Source: an uncultured Dechloromonas sp. (GTDB lineage Bacteria; Pseudomonadota; Gammaproteobacteria; Burkholderiales; Rhodocyclaceae). From it: a stretch of DNA of 24,889 nucleotides. Shown here one piece after another: positions 1 through 7,194 of the stretch (positions are counted from its first letter, which is position 1; each line of letters starts with the position of its first letter). The notes under the pieces were generated by a model. It saw only the letters and a list, made by a program, of their open reading frames with translations. It searched no databases and had not been told where the DNA came from. Both the position numbers and the translations under genes were made by a program. The stretch spans positions 1 through 24,889 of the forward strand of contig CAMKYP010000009.1 in NCBI GenBank assembly GCA_946477505.1, written 5' to 3'.

Positions 1-432
1 ATCGTAAGCCTGTTCGTCAAGCTGCACGGCAGCCAGACGCAGACGGGCGAGATCACGAATTTCGTTCTTGCCATTTTCAGCAACCCAGGCCAATTGAGTC
101 TTGGCAGTCTTCAGATCGCCAGCGTCAAAAGACTGCTTGGCGGCAACCATGGCGCCCAGTGCGGCATAGGTGGTGCGACCGAATTTTTCGGCCAGCTCAG
201 CAGAAGCTGCCTTCACTTTCTGAGCATCACCCACGGCAGCCGCCTGTTCGAGAACACCATAGACTGCCGCTGCCTTGGCCGACTGGCCACCCTGATACCA
301 GTTCCACCCCTGCCAGCCGACTACAGCCAGCGAAGCAGCCATGACCACCCCGGTGACGAGGTTGCCATACATCTTCCACCAGGTTTTCAGGGTGTCGATC
401 TGTTCCTGTTCTTCGAGGTCGTAATGCGCCAT
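1..432 (-). CDS. YfgM-like tetratricopeptide protein (partial, C-terminus off window)
   Basis: Open reading frame of 144 codons read from an ATG at 432 and still open at base 1, so the C-terminal part is missing. It begins MAHYDLEEQEQIDTLKTWWK, followed by a membrane segment at about residues 24-42 and then an Ala-rich helical region of the TPR type. This matches the YfgM family: an N-in inner-membrane anchor with a periplasmic TPR domain, described in E. coli as an ancillary subunit of the SecYEG translocon linked to periplasmic chaperones. The start lies 5 nt after the hisS stop, so it is the next gene of the same operon; hisS-yfgM-bamB-der is a common proteobacterial order. The family call rests on the N-terminal half and the position. 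I did not see the TPR repeats in full. Confidence 0.85.
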   Translation of the reverse strand, partial: MAHYDLEEQEQIDTLKTWWKMYGNLVTGVVMAASLAVVGWQGWNWYQGGQSAKAAAVYGVLEQAAAVGDAQKVKAASAELAEKFGRTTYAALGAMVAAKQSFDAGDLKTAKTQLAWVAENGKNEIRDLARLRLAAVQLDEQAYD

Positions 433-437
433 GCTGC

Positions 438-1727
438 TTATTCCTCTTCGTCCGAATCAATCAATTGGCCGATGATGGCTTCGGCCAGGTCATCGACTTT
501 CAGTTTACGTTGTTCCACGCCCTCTTCGCGCAGGAACTTCAGTTGTGCTTCGCCATTGACCGCCTCATCATCGCCAATGACCACCGCAAAGGTGGCGCCA
601 CTGCCATCGGCCTTCTTCATCTGCGACTTGAAGGAGCCGCCGCCGCAGTGCAATAGCACGTTGATTCCCTGGTCACGTAGTCCTTCGGCGACACGGAAGG
701 CCAGGCGTGAGGCTTCATCGCCCTGATGCACCAGGTAAACGTCGGGAGCCGGCGCCGCTGGCTCACCCCCCGATTCCTTGATCAGCGCAATCAGACGTTC
801 GACACCCATCGCGAAACCGCAGGCTGGCGTCGCCTTGCCACCCAGTTGCTCGACCAGGCCGTCGTAACGACCGCCGGCACAAACCGTACCTTGGGCGCCG
901 AGCTTGTCGGTGACCCATTCGAAGACAGTCAGGTTGTAGTAATCGAGACCACGCACCAGGCGCGGGTTGATGACGAAGGGCACGCCGGCATCGCGCAGCA
1001 CGCGCTGCACGCCCTCGAAGTGAGCCAGCGAAGCCTCGCCGAGATAGTCGATCAGCTTCGGTGCCGCCGCACACATGTCTTGCAGCGCGGGGTTCTTGGT
1101 GTCGAGGATGCGCAGCGGGTTGGTGTACAGGCGGCGCTTGGCGTCTTCGTCGAGAATCTCGGCACGTTCCTCGAAATAGGCGATCAGTGCGGCACGATGC
1201 TGGGCGCGCTCTTCCGGCTGGCCAAGGCTATTGATCTGCAATTCGATGCCGTCGAGGCCAAGGTCGGCCCACAGGCGAGCGCCCATCAGGATCATTTCGG
1301 CGTCGATGTCCGGCCCGGCAAAGCCGATGGACTCCACGCCGACCTGGTGGAACTGACGGTAACGGCCCTTCTGCGGGCGCTCGTGGCGAAACATCTGGCC
1401 GATATAGTAGAGGCGGCGCGGCACCTGGTTGGCCAGGCCATGCTGGATGACGGCGCGCACGCAACCCGCCGTGCCTTCCGGGCGCAGCGTCAGCTGTTCG
1501 CCGTTCAGGCTGTCCTCGAAGGAATACATTTCCTTCTCGACGATGTCGGTTACTTCGCCGATGGCGCGCTTGAAGAGCGGCGTCGGCTCGACGATGGGCA
1601 TGCGGATCGGACGATAGCCGTAGCCCTTCAGCCACGAACGGATGGTATCTTCGAACAGTTCCCAGAATTCGGCTTCGTCCGGCAGGATATCGTTCATCCC
1701 GCGCACGGACTGGAGAGTCTGACTCAT
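438..1727 (-). CDS. hisS: Histidyl-tRNA synthetase
   Basis: 429 residues, normal length for bacterial HisRS. This class II aminoacyl-tRNA synthetase charges tRNA-His with histidine in the cytoplasm. Visible motifs: LRPEGT at 81-86; motif 2 FRHERPQKGRYRQFHQ at 113-126 with the ATP-binding arginine; the histidine-specific RGLDYY at 259-264; GGRYDG at 285-290; and motif 3 region GFAMGVERL at 304-312. A C-terminal anticodon-binding domain follows from about 325. The ATG start overlaps the ispG stop (ATGA), which implies translational coupling. The usual N-terminal QSVRGMNDILP confirms the start. The acidic tail DSDEEE is slightly unusual but harmless. No residue of the catalytic motifs appears to be missing. 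Confidence 0.97.
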   Translation of the reverse strand: MSQTLQSVRGMNDILPDEAEFWELFEDTIRSWLKGYGYRPIRMPIVEPTPLFKRAIGEVTDIVEKEMYSFEDSLNGEQLTLRPEGTAGCVRAVIQHGLANQVPRRLYYIGQMFRHERPQKGRYRQFHQVGVESIGFAGPDIDAEMILMGARLWADLGLDGIELQINSLGQPEERAQHRAALIAYFEERAEILDEDAKRRLYTNPLRILDTKNPALQDMCAAAPKLIDYLGEASLAHFEGVQRVLRDAGVPFVINPRLVRGLDYYNLTVFEWVTDKLGAQGTVCAGGRYDGLVEQLGGKATPACGFAMGVERLIALIKESGGEPAAPAPDVYLVHQGDEASRLAFRVAEGLRDQGINVLLHCGGGSFKSQMKKADGSGATFAVVIGDDEAVNGEAQLKFLREEGVEQRKLKVDDLAEAIIGQLIDSDEEE

Positions 1728-2953
1728 GCTTGCAGTTTCTTCTTGTAGGTGCGCTGGACGTAGCGCTCGATGATGTCCTTGAATTCGCTGGCGATATTGT
1801 CGCCTTTCAGCGTCACGGTCTTGACGCCATCCTCGTAGACCGGCGCCGACGGTGCTTCACCGGTACCCGGCAGCGAGATGCCGATATTGGCGTGCTTCGA
1901 TTCGCCGGGACCGTTGACGATGCACCCCATGACGGCCAGCGTCATGTTCTCGGCACCGTCGTAGTGCAACTTCCACTCGGGCATCCTGGCGCGAACAAAA
2001 TCCTGTACCTCGCCGGCCAGTTCCTGGAAGAAGGTGCTGGTCGTCCGGCCGCAGCCCGGACAGGCCGCCACCATCGGCGTGAAGGCGCGCAAGCCCATGG
2101 TCTGCAGGATTTCCTGCGCAACGACGACTTCCTGCGAACGCGAACCACCCGGCTCCGGCGTCAGCGACACGCGGATGGTGTCACCGATGCCCTCCTGCAG
2201 CAGCACGGACAAGGCTGCCGTCGAGGCGACGATGCCCTTGGAGCCCATGCCGGCCTCGGTCAGGCCGAGGTGCAGCGCGTAGTCGGCGCGCTTCGACAGT
2301 TCGCGGTAGATCGCGATCAGGTCCTGCACGCTCGAGACCTTGCACGACAGGATGATCTTTTCGCCGGCCAAGCCAATCTCTTCGGCCTTGGCGGCCGACT
2401 CGAGCGCCGAGGTAACCATCGCGTGGCGCATCATTTCGGTCGCATCGAGCGGTTCGGCGCGGCGCGAGTTTTCGTCCATGATGCGTGCGAGCAGTTCCTG
2501 GTCCAGGCTGCCCCAGTTCACGCCGATGCGCACTGGCTTGTCGTATTTGCAAGCCAGCTCGACCATCTGGGCAAACTGCTCGTCCTTCTTCTTGCCGAAG
2601 CCGACATTGCCCGGATTGATCCGGTACTTGGCCAGCGCCTCGGCACAGGCCGGATGCTCGGTGAGCAGGCGATGGCCGTTGTAGTGGAAGTCGCCGATCA
2701 GCGGCACGTCGCAGTTCATCTTGTCGAGATGATCGCGGATCAACGGCACGGCCGCGGCGGCTTCCAGCGTATTGACCGTGATGCGCACCAGCTCCGAGCC
2801 GGCGCGCGCCAGCTCTGCGCACTGAATGGCAGTGGCCAGGTAGTCGGCGGTATCGGTATTGGTCATCGACTGGACGACGACCGGCGAGGCACCGCCGATT
2901 CCGACATGCGCGATACGGGTGGCGCGGGTCAGGCGCTTGCTAACGGCACTCAC
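1724..2953 (-). CDS. ispG: 4-hydroxy-3-methylbut-2-enyl diphosphate synthase
   Basis: 409 residues. IspG (GcpE) reduces 2-C-methyl-D-erythritol 2,4-cyclodiphosphate to HMBPP in the MEP isoprenoid pathway, using a [4Fe-4S] cluster. The cluster ligands are visible: C298 and C301 in ACPGCGRTT and C344 in GCIVNGPGE, with E351 completing the conserved NGPGES stretch. The N-terminal TIM-barrel begins with RIAHVGIGG, then VVQSMTNTDT. I read the start as GTG at 2953, 3 nt after the rodZ stop. No ATG fits upstream, and the first internal ATG (M30) would delete conserved residues. The Shine-Dalgarno sequence is weak, consistent with coupling to rodZ. The stop overlaps the hisS start. Confidence 0.96.
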   Translation of the reverse strand: MSAVSKRLTRATRIAHVGIGGASPVVVQSMTNTDTADYLATAIQCAELARAGSELVRITVNTLEAAAAVPLIRDHLDKMNCDVPLIGDFHYNGHRLLTEHPACAEALAKYRINPGNVGFGKKKDEQFAQMVELACKYDKPVRIGVNWGSLDQELLARIMDENSRRAEPLDATEMMRHAMVTSALESAAKAEEIGLAGEKIILSCKVSSVQDLIAIYRELSKRADYALHLGLTEAGMGSKGIVASTAALSVLLQEGIGDTIRVSLTPEPGGSRSQEVVVAQEILQTMGLRAFTPMVAACPGCGRTTSTFFQELAGEVQDFVRARMPEWKLHYDGAENMTLAVMGCIVNGPGESKHANIGISLPGTGEAPSAPVYEDGVKTVTLKGDNIASEFKDIIERYVQRTYKKKLQA

Positions 2954-2956
2954 GGA

Positions 2957-3895
2957 TTATTCCAGAACGAGGCGGGCGACATCGCCCTTGGTGTGCGGCA
3001 CCAGGTCAACCGGTTGACCGCGCCAGAACAGGCGAACGCCCGGTGCGTAGCCGACGGTCAGCGATAGCGGTCCCTGCCCGGAGACGGTCTGTTCGGTACC
3101 CGCGCTCAGGCGCTGGGAGAAAACAACCTTGTTGTCGCGATCACGCACCTCGATCCAGGATTCCTTGTCGAAAAGGAAACGTAGTTGCGGGGCCGCATTC
3201 GCTGTTGCGGGCGCCTGAGCCGACTCCGGGCTTGCCGCTCCCTGAGGCGCTTGGGCTGCCGGCGTTTCGGCCGGGGCCAAGACTTGCGGATACATGACTT
3301 GCTGCTGTGTTGCTCCCGGCGGGAATACAGGCTCATTTGCCTGAGCAGGTTGGGACGAAGGTGCCGCAGGCACGGCAGCCTGTTCCGCAACTTCCTTACG
3401 TGCAAAGGAGTCCAGCAGCGATTGCACCGTCGTACGCAAGGCCGACAGATCCGCCGGCATCAAGGTATAGGCCAGAGCAGCCAGAACGACGAGACCGACG
3501 CCAAGCAATACAAACTGCCGGTCGCGGCGAGAGGCGCCCGAGCCACCGCTATCCGGCATGGGGGCCGGGCCGGTATTCTGCATACCCAGATTGCTGACCG
3601 GCTTTTCCAACGTACGGTCGAGCTGCGCCATCATGGGCTGCGGGTCGAGCTGCATCAGTCGCGCATAATTGCGCACAAACCCCCTGATGAACGTATGTCC
3701 CGGGAGAACGTCCCAATCGCCACCTTCGAGTGCCTCGACCTGGCGCGGCCCCAGCTTAAGCGTCTGCGAGATATCGCCGATCTGCAGCCCCCGTGCTTCG
3801 CGTGCCAGGCGCAACTGCTCTCCGACCGGCTTTTCCACCACGACGACAGGCGTTTCGTCGCCCATCGCTTCCTGACCACTGACCTGCTCGTTCAT
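2957..3895 (-). CDS. rodZ: RodZ-like cytoskeletal protein (HTH, TM, DUF4115)
   Basis: 312 residues with the standard RodZ layout: a cytoplasmic Cro/CI-type helix-turn-helix at about 23-84 (GEQLRLAREARGLQIGDIS onward), one membrane segment at about 127-147, a Pro/Ala/Gln-rich periplasmic linker at about 170-236, and a C-terminal beta-rich DUF4115 domain at about 237-312 containing KESWIEVRD. RodZ links the MreB cytoskeleton to the rod cell-wall elongation machinery. The HTH serves as a protein-binding module rather than a typical DNA-binding one. The ATG overlaps the pilF stop. The pilF-rodZ-ispG-hisS order is widely conserved in beta- and gammaproteobacteria, which supports the call. The long low-complexity linker is the expected variable part. 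Confidence 0.92.
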   Translation of the reverse strand: MNEQVSGQEAMGDETPVVVVEKPVGEQLRLAREARGLQIGDISQTLKLGPRQVEALEGGDWDVLPGHTFIRGFVRNYARLMQLDPQPMMAQLDRTLEKPVSNLGMQNTGPAPMPDSGGSGASRRDRQFVLLGVGLVVLAALAYTLMPADLSALRTTVQSLLDSFARKEVAEQAAVPAAPSSQPAQANEPVFPPGATQQQVMYPQVLAPAETPAAQAPQGAASPESAQAPATANAAPQLRFLFDKESWIEVRDRDNKVVFSQRLSAGTEQTVSGQGPLSLTVGYAPGVRLFWRGQPVDLVPHTKGDVARLVLE

Positions 3896-4695
3896 TCAAA
3901 ATTACCCTTCAGGAACTCCTGATATTCCGTCGATGACGGATAGCGACTGCGCAACTGCGACGCAAAACTACCTTCCGCCACACGATTGCCCAGCTTGCGC
4001 TCGATGCGCAACCCCAGCCAAAGCGCCTCGGCACTCGGCGGCTCCATCATCTTCAGCGCATCGTTCAAATAGATGCGCGACTCTTCAAAAATTCCGCGAC
4101 GATAAAAAACCTTGGACAACTCGTACCGGGCCTGCACGGCACCATCGGGCGACAGTTGCAAGGCCTTGAGCAGATAGTTTTGCGCCCCGTCGAGATCACC
4201 CGCCTTCAAAGCGCAGGAGCCGGCGTTGGTATAGGCGCGATCCGGCGTTTCATACAGGGGGCTCTTCAGCGCATTCAGGAAGTAAGCAATGGACTGGCGC
4301 TCCTTTCCGGTTTCGCAGAGATACCAGCCATAATTGTTGTTCACTTCCGGATCGTTCGGCGCCATGTCGAGCGCCTTCCGGAAATCGCTTTCCGCCTTGT
4401 CGTTTTCCTTCAGCGCCGTGCGCACCAGACCACGAATGCTGTACGCCTGGTAATAGCTCGAATCTGCATTCAGCGCAATTTGCAACTCATCAAGGGCAAC
4501 GGCGTAACTGCCGGCCTGAAAATACAAGGCAGCAAGCTCGGTATGAATTCGAGCACGATTGCGCGGATCCGTCGTCTTCTGCTCTTGAGAACCCGAATTG
4601 TTGTTGAATTGGTATTGCTGAGCATGGACCGGAAGAACACTCAGAACACCCAGCCCGAAGGCAAGCACCCAGGGCTTCAGAGATTGAATTGTCAC
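3892..4695 (-). CDS. pilW: Type IV pilus biogenesis/stability TPR protein PilF/PilW
   Basis: 267 residues starting at GTG 4695, which overlaps the rlmN stop (GTGA) and has GGAGG 8 nt upstream. An N-terminal signal sequence ends LPVHA|QQ (predicted cut after residue 25). TPR repeats follow across about 45-220, with AALYFQAGSYAVALDELQIAL, GLVRTALKENDKAESDFRKAL and the characteristic NNNYGWYLCETGK. PilF/PilW is the outer-membrane pilotin that promotes secretin (PilQ) assembly in type IV pilus systems. The known relatives are lipoproteins. This protein has no cysteine at the signal cleavage site, so lipid anchoring is not evident here. The position between rlmN and rodZ is typical. Confidence 0.88.
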   Translation of the reverse strand: MTIQSLKPWVLAFGLGVLSVLPVHAQQYQFNNNSGSQEQKTTDPRNRARIHTELAALYFQAGSYAVALDELQIALNADSSYYQAYSIRGLVRTALKENDKAESDFRKALDMAPNDPEVNNNYGWYLCETGKERQSIAYFLNALKSPLYETPDRAYTNAGSCALKAGDLDGAQNYLLKALQLSPDGAVQARYELSKVFYRRGIFEESRIYLNDALKMMEPPSAEALWLGLRIERKLGNRVAEGSFASQLRSRYPSSTEYQEFLKGNFE

Positions 4696-5786
4696 GATCG
4701 AGCCTCCACCAAGGTAATCACACGTCCGGTAGTACGTTTGGTCTTGTCCTTGACCTGTCCGGCCAACTGGCCACAGGCGGCATCGATGTCGTCACCCCGC
4801 GTTTTGCGCGTCGTGGTGACGATACCGGCCTGCATCAATACATCGGCGAAACGCCGCACCCGCTCCGCCGGCGACCGTCTGAACGGCGAACCCGGGAAAG
4901 GGTTGAAGGGAATCAGGTTGAACTTGCACGGCACATTCCTGACCAAAGCCAGCAGTTCGCGGGCATGGCCTTCGGAATCGTTGATGCCGTCGATCATCGT
5001 GTATTCGAAGGTGATGAAGTCGCGCGGCGCCTTCTCCAGGTAACGCTGGCAGGCGGCCATCAGCTCCTTCAACGGGTATTTCTGGTTGATCGGCACTAGC
5101 TCGTCGCGCAGCTTGTCATTCGGTGCATGCAGCGACACGGCGAGCGCTACCGGACATTCCTCGCGCAGGCGGTCCATGACCGGCACCAGACCGGAGGTGG
5201 ATACCGTGACGCGGCGGCGCGACAGGCCGTAAGCGTTGTCGTCGAGCATCAACTTGAGCGCGGCGACGGTATTTTCAAAGTTGGCGAGCGGCTCGCCCAT
5301 GCCCATCATGACGACGTTGGAGATGACGCGTTCGTCACCATGTACGGCGCCAAGGGCATTATTGGCCTGCCACAGCTGGCCGATGATTTCCGCCACCGTC
5401 AGGTTGCGGTTGAAACCCTGCTTGCCCGTCGAGCAGAGCGCGCAGTCAAGCGCGCAGCCAGCCTGGGTGGAAATGCACAGTGTTCCGCGATCGTCCTCGG
5501 GGATGAACACCGTTTCGACGGCGTTGCCGTTGCCGACATCGATCAGGAACTTGCGCGTACCGTCGTCCGACAATTTGTCGGACACCACGGCCGGCGGGGC
5601 CACGACCGCCCTCGCCTTGAGCTTTTCACGCAGGCTCTTGGCAATGTCGGTCATGGCGTCGAAGTCCGCCACGCCGGAACGATGCATCCAGCGCAGCACC
5701 TGCTTCGCGCGGAAGGGCTTCTCGCCCTGCTCGGCGAACCAGGCGGTCAGGCCATCGGCATCGAAATCCAGCAGATTGACGGTCAT
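4692..5786 (-). CDS. rlmN: Dual-specificity 23S rRNA/tRNA adenine-C2 methyltransferase
   Basis: 364 residues, family-typical length. RlmN methylates C2 of A2503 in 23S rRNA and of A37 in some tRNAs by a radical-SAM, ping-pong mechanism. The radical-SAM cluster motif CxxxCxxC is present as C111, C115 and C118. By alignment to the E. coli enzyme, C104 (in GTLCISTQAGC) and C338 (in DAACGQL) are the two additional catalytic cysteines, the latter carrying the transferred methyl. GMGEPLANF at 162-170 is the SAM-binding GGEP-like segment. The start ATG has GAGGAAG about 9 nt upstream. It is the first gene of the dense rlmN-pilW-rodZ-ispG-hisS-yfgM operon and is separated from ndk by 120 bp. Confidence 0.97.
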   Translation of the reverse strand: MTVNLLDFDADGLTAWFAEQGEKPFRAKQVLRWMHRSGVADFDAMTDIAKSLREKLKARAVVAPPAVVSDKLSDDGTRKFLIDVGNGNAVETVFIPEDDRGTLCISTQAGCALDCALCSTGKQGFNRNLTVAEIIGQLWQANNALGAVHGDERVISNVVMMGMGEPLANFENTVAALKLMLDDNAYGLSRRRVTVSTSGLVPVMDRLREECPVALAVSLHAPNDKLRDELVPINQKYPLKELMAACQRYLEKAPRDFITFEYTMIDGINDSEGHARELLALVRNVPCKFNLIPFNPFPGSPFRRSPAERVRRFADVLMQAGIVTTTRKTRGDDIDAACGQLAGQVKDKTKRTTGRVITLVEARS

Positions 5787-5906
5787 CGCTTACTTCCTCT
5801 TTTCGTGCACAGGGCGGGCGTGGCGCGAAGACGAGCCGAAGACAGTGCACACTGCACGGCAAGGCGAAGTCGACAAAGCCACGGCCGGTCTGAGCATGAA
5901 AAGAAA

Positions 5907-6335
5907 TTAGCGGCCAGAGTAGGTGTTCATGCCCGGGAAGAAGAAAGCAACTTCCACGGCAGCGGTTTCCGGAGCGTCGGAACCGTGCACGGCGTTGGCA
6001 TCGATCGACTCGGCGAAGTCGGCGCGGATGGTGCCCTTGTCGGCCTTCTTCGGGTCGGTGGCGCCCATCAGTTCGCGGTTCTTGGCGATGGCATTCTCGC
6101 CTTCCAGGCACTGGATCATGACCGGACCGGAGGTCATGAAGGAGACCAGATCCTTGAAGAAGGGACGCTCTTTGTGCACGGCGTAGAACTGGCCGGCTTC
6201 CTGTTCGGACAACCAGGTCATGCGGGCGGCGATGACCTTCAGGCCGGCGCCTTCGAAACGGGAATAGATCTGGCCGATGACGTTCTTCTTGACGGCGTCC
6301 GGCTTGATGATGGAAAGGGTGCGTTCGATAGCCAT
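5907..6335 (-). CDS. ndk: Nucleoside diphosphate kinase
   Basis: 142 residues, normal length. Ndk transfers the gamma-phosphate of ATP to other (d)NDPs through a phosphohistidine intermediate. The catalytic histidine is H117 in NAVHGSD. The N-terminal ERTLSIIKPDAV, the nucleotide-binding RELMGATDP at 88-96 and the C-terminal FFPGMNTY are all present. GGAG lies 7 nt before the ATG. It is transcribed in the same direction as rlmN, 120 bp upstream of it, with no evident terminator between. Read-through into the rlmN operon is therefore plausible, although rlmN may also have its own promoter. Confidence 0.98.
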   Translation of the reverse strand: MAIERTLSIIKPDAVKKNVIGQIYSRFEGAGLKVIAARMTWLSEQEAGQFYAVHKERPFFKDLVSFMTSGPVMIQCLEGENAIAKNRELMGATDPKKADKGTIRADFAESIDANAVHGSDAPETAAVEVAFFFPGMNTYSGR

Positions 6336-6375
6336 GGGTTTGCTCCGAGAAAGCTAGTCAGTTGAAAAACGGATC

Positions 6376-6384
6376 ATTTTAGCA
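6376..6384 (-). promoter_or_regulatory. Candidate extended -10 promoter for ndk
   Basis: On the minus strand the sequence reads TGCTAAAAT, a TGn extended -10 with a 5/6 match to TATAAT, about 40 nt before the ndk ATG. No convincing -35 lies at the right distance; the upstream DNA is a GC-rich palindrome (GGCGC GCTA GCGCC at 6390-6403) just after the stop of the preceding gene. Confidence 0.4.
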
Positions 6385-6407
6385 GACTCGGCGCGCTAGC
6401 GCCCGCC

Positions 6408-7094
6408 TCAACGAGCAGGGGTATTGGGATCGACCGCAGCCCTCAAGGGCTCGCGCAACAAGGCAAACTGGCGGGGCGCAACGTACTGGAACAATTCCTT
6501 GCCATCCGCGTCGACAATCACATCCAGCCCCTTGTCCGGATAAAGGAGATGCACCCGCTTCTCGGACACCACCAGGCGCTCACCAGGCTGACCAAAACGT
6601 TGCACGACCGTCGCCTCATCGAGATTGACCGTGGGAATGATGCTGATGGCCTTGATCGGCATGGCATCGACGGCACGCAAATCATCCGGGTGCAAGGTGA
6701 TCTTGCGGGTCGTACTCTCCATATGCTTGGCCTTCAAGGCCCGCTCACGCAAGGCAATGACTGCCTGCTCGGTTGCTTCCAGGGTAACGATGGCGCGCGC
6801 CATCACGAATCCCAGCGATACCTGGGCGCAATACCCCTCCAGCGCCCCCGCCTCATTCGGTTCGGCAATAACCGCCACCTCAAGCTCGCAACCCAGCTTC
6901 TGCCTCGCTTCGGCCAAGGTGCTGGCACCAGGACGCAGTCCGAACACCATACTCCCCCCCTGGCCATCCAGCTGTATCTGCCAAGGCAGGTTGCTGTTCG
7001 GGTCCACACCCTCCTGCTTGGCCACCCCGGGTAGCAGAAACGGAACAATCAGGGCGACAAGGACAAGCGCAATCAGCGACAGGGCAAATTTCAT
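6408..7094 (-). CDS. Membrane-anchored protein of unknown function
   Basis: 228 residues; I do not recognise a named family. The N-terminus MKFALSLIALVLVALIVPFL is a signal anchor or uncleaved signal peptide, so the rest is probably periplasmic. C69 and C89 could form a disulfide. Two stretches have the same flavour: VFGLRPGASTLAEARQKLG (about 50-68) and VNLDEATVVQRFGQP (about 157-171), the latter followed by VHLLYP. This pattern is reminiscent of BamE/OmlA-like repeats, but that is inference only. There is no clear Shine-Dalgarno. It lies between the dctM terminator and ndk, with 72 bp to ndk. A small hairpin at 6390-6403 after its stop may mark the transcript end. It looks like a real gene: the translation has a coherent signal segment and normal composition. 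Confidence 0.7.
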   Translation of the reverse strand: MKFALSLIALVLVALIVPFLLPGVAKQEGVDPNSNLPWQIQLDGQGGSMVFGLRPGASTLAEARQKLGCELEVAVIAEPNEAGALEGYCAQVSLGFVMARAIVTLEATEQAVIALRERALKAKHMESTTRKITLHPDDLRAVDAMPIKAISIIPTVNLDEATVVQRFGQPGERLVVSEKRVHLLYPDKGLDVIVDADGKELFQYVAPRQFALLREPLRAAVDPNTPAR

Positions 7095-7145
7095 GAAAAG
7101 ACAGATTCGAAGAGGACGGCCGATTGTGCCACAGCCGCACCTAAC

Positions 7146-7170
7146 AAAAAGCCCCGGACGAATCCGGGGC
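7146..7170 (-). terminator. Rho-independent terminator after dctM
   Basis: Perfect 8-bp stem GCCCCGGA / TCCGGGGC with loop CGAA (7151-7170), followed on the minus strand by TTTTTG. It sits 24 nt past the dctM stop and ends the dctPQM transcript. Confidence 0.9.
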
Positions 7171-7194
7171 TTCGAGAGGACCTAGAGGACTGCC

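Noticed and set aside
726..1748. Long open frames antisense to real genes (for example 726-1748, 1730-3067, 5127-6365, 7210-8508, 10479-11885, 12025-13635, 15244-16665, 21414-22682)
   Set aside because: Each is a mirror of a well-identified gene and reflects GC-rich third positions. The translations are low in hydrophobic structure and rich in Arg/His/Gln, with no domain signature or ribosome site.
5787..5906. Small gene or RNA in the rlmN-ndk gap
   Set aside because: 120 bp with only a short GTGCA/TGCAC hairpin and no ribosome site with a frame other than rlmN. Nothing supports a gene.
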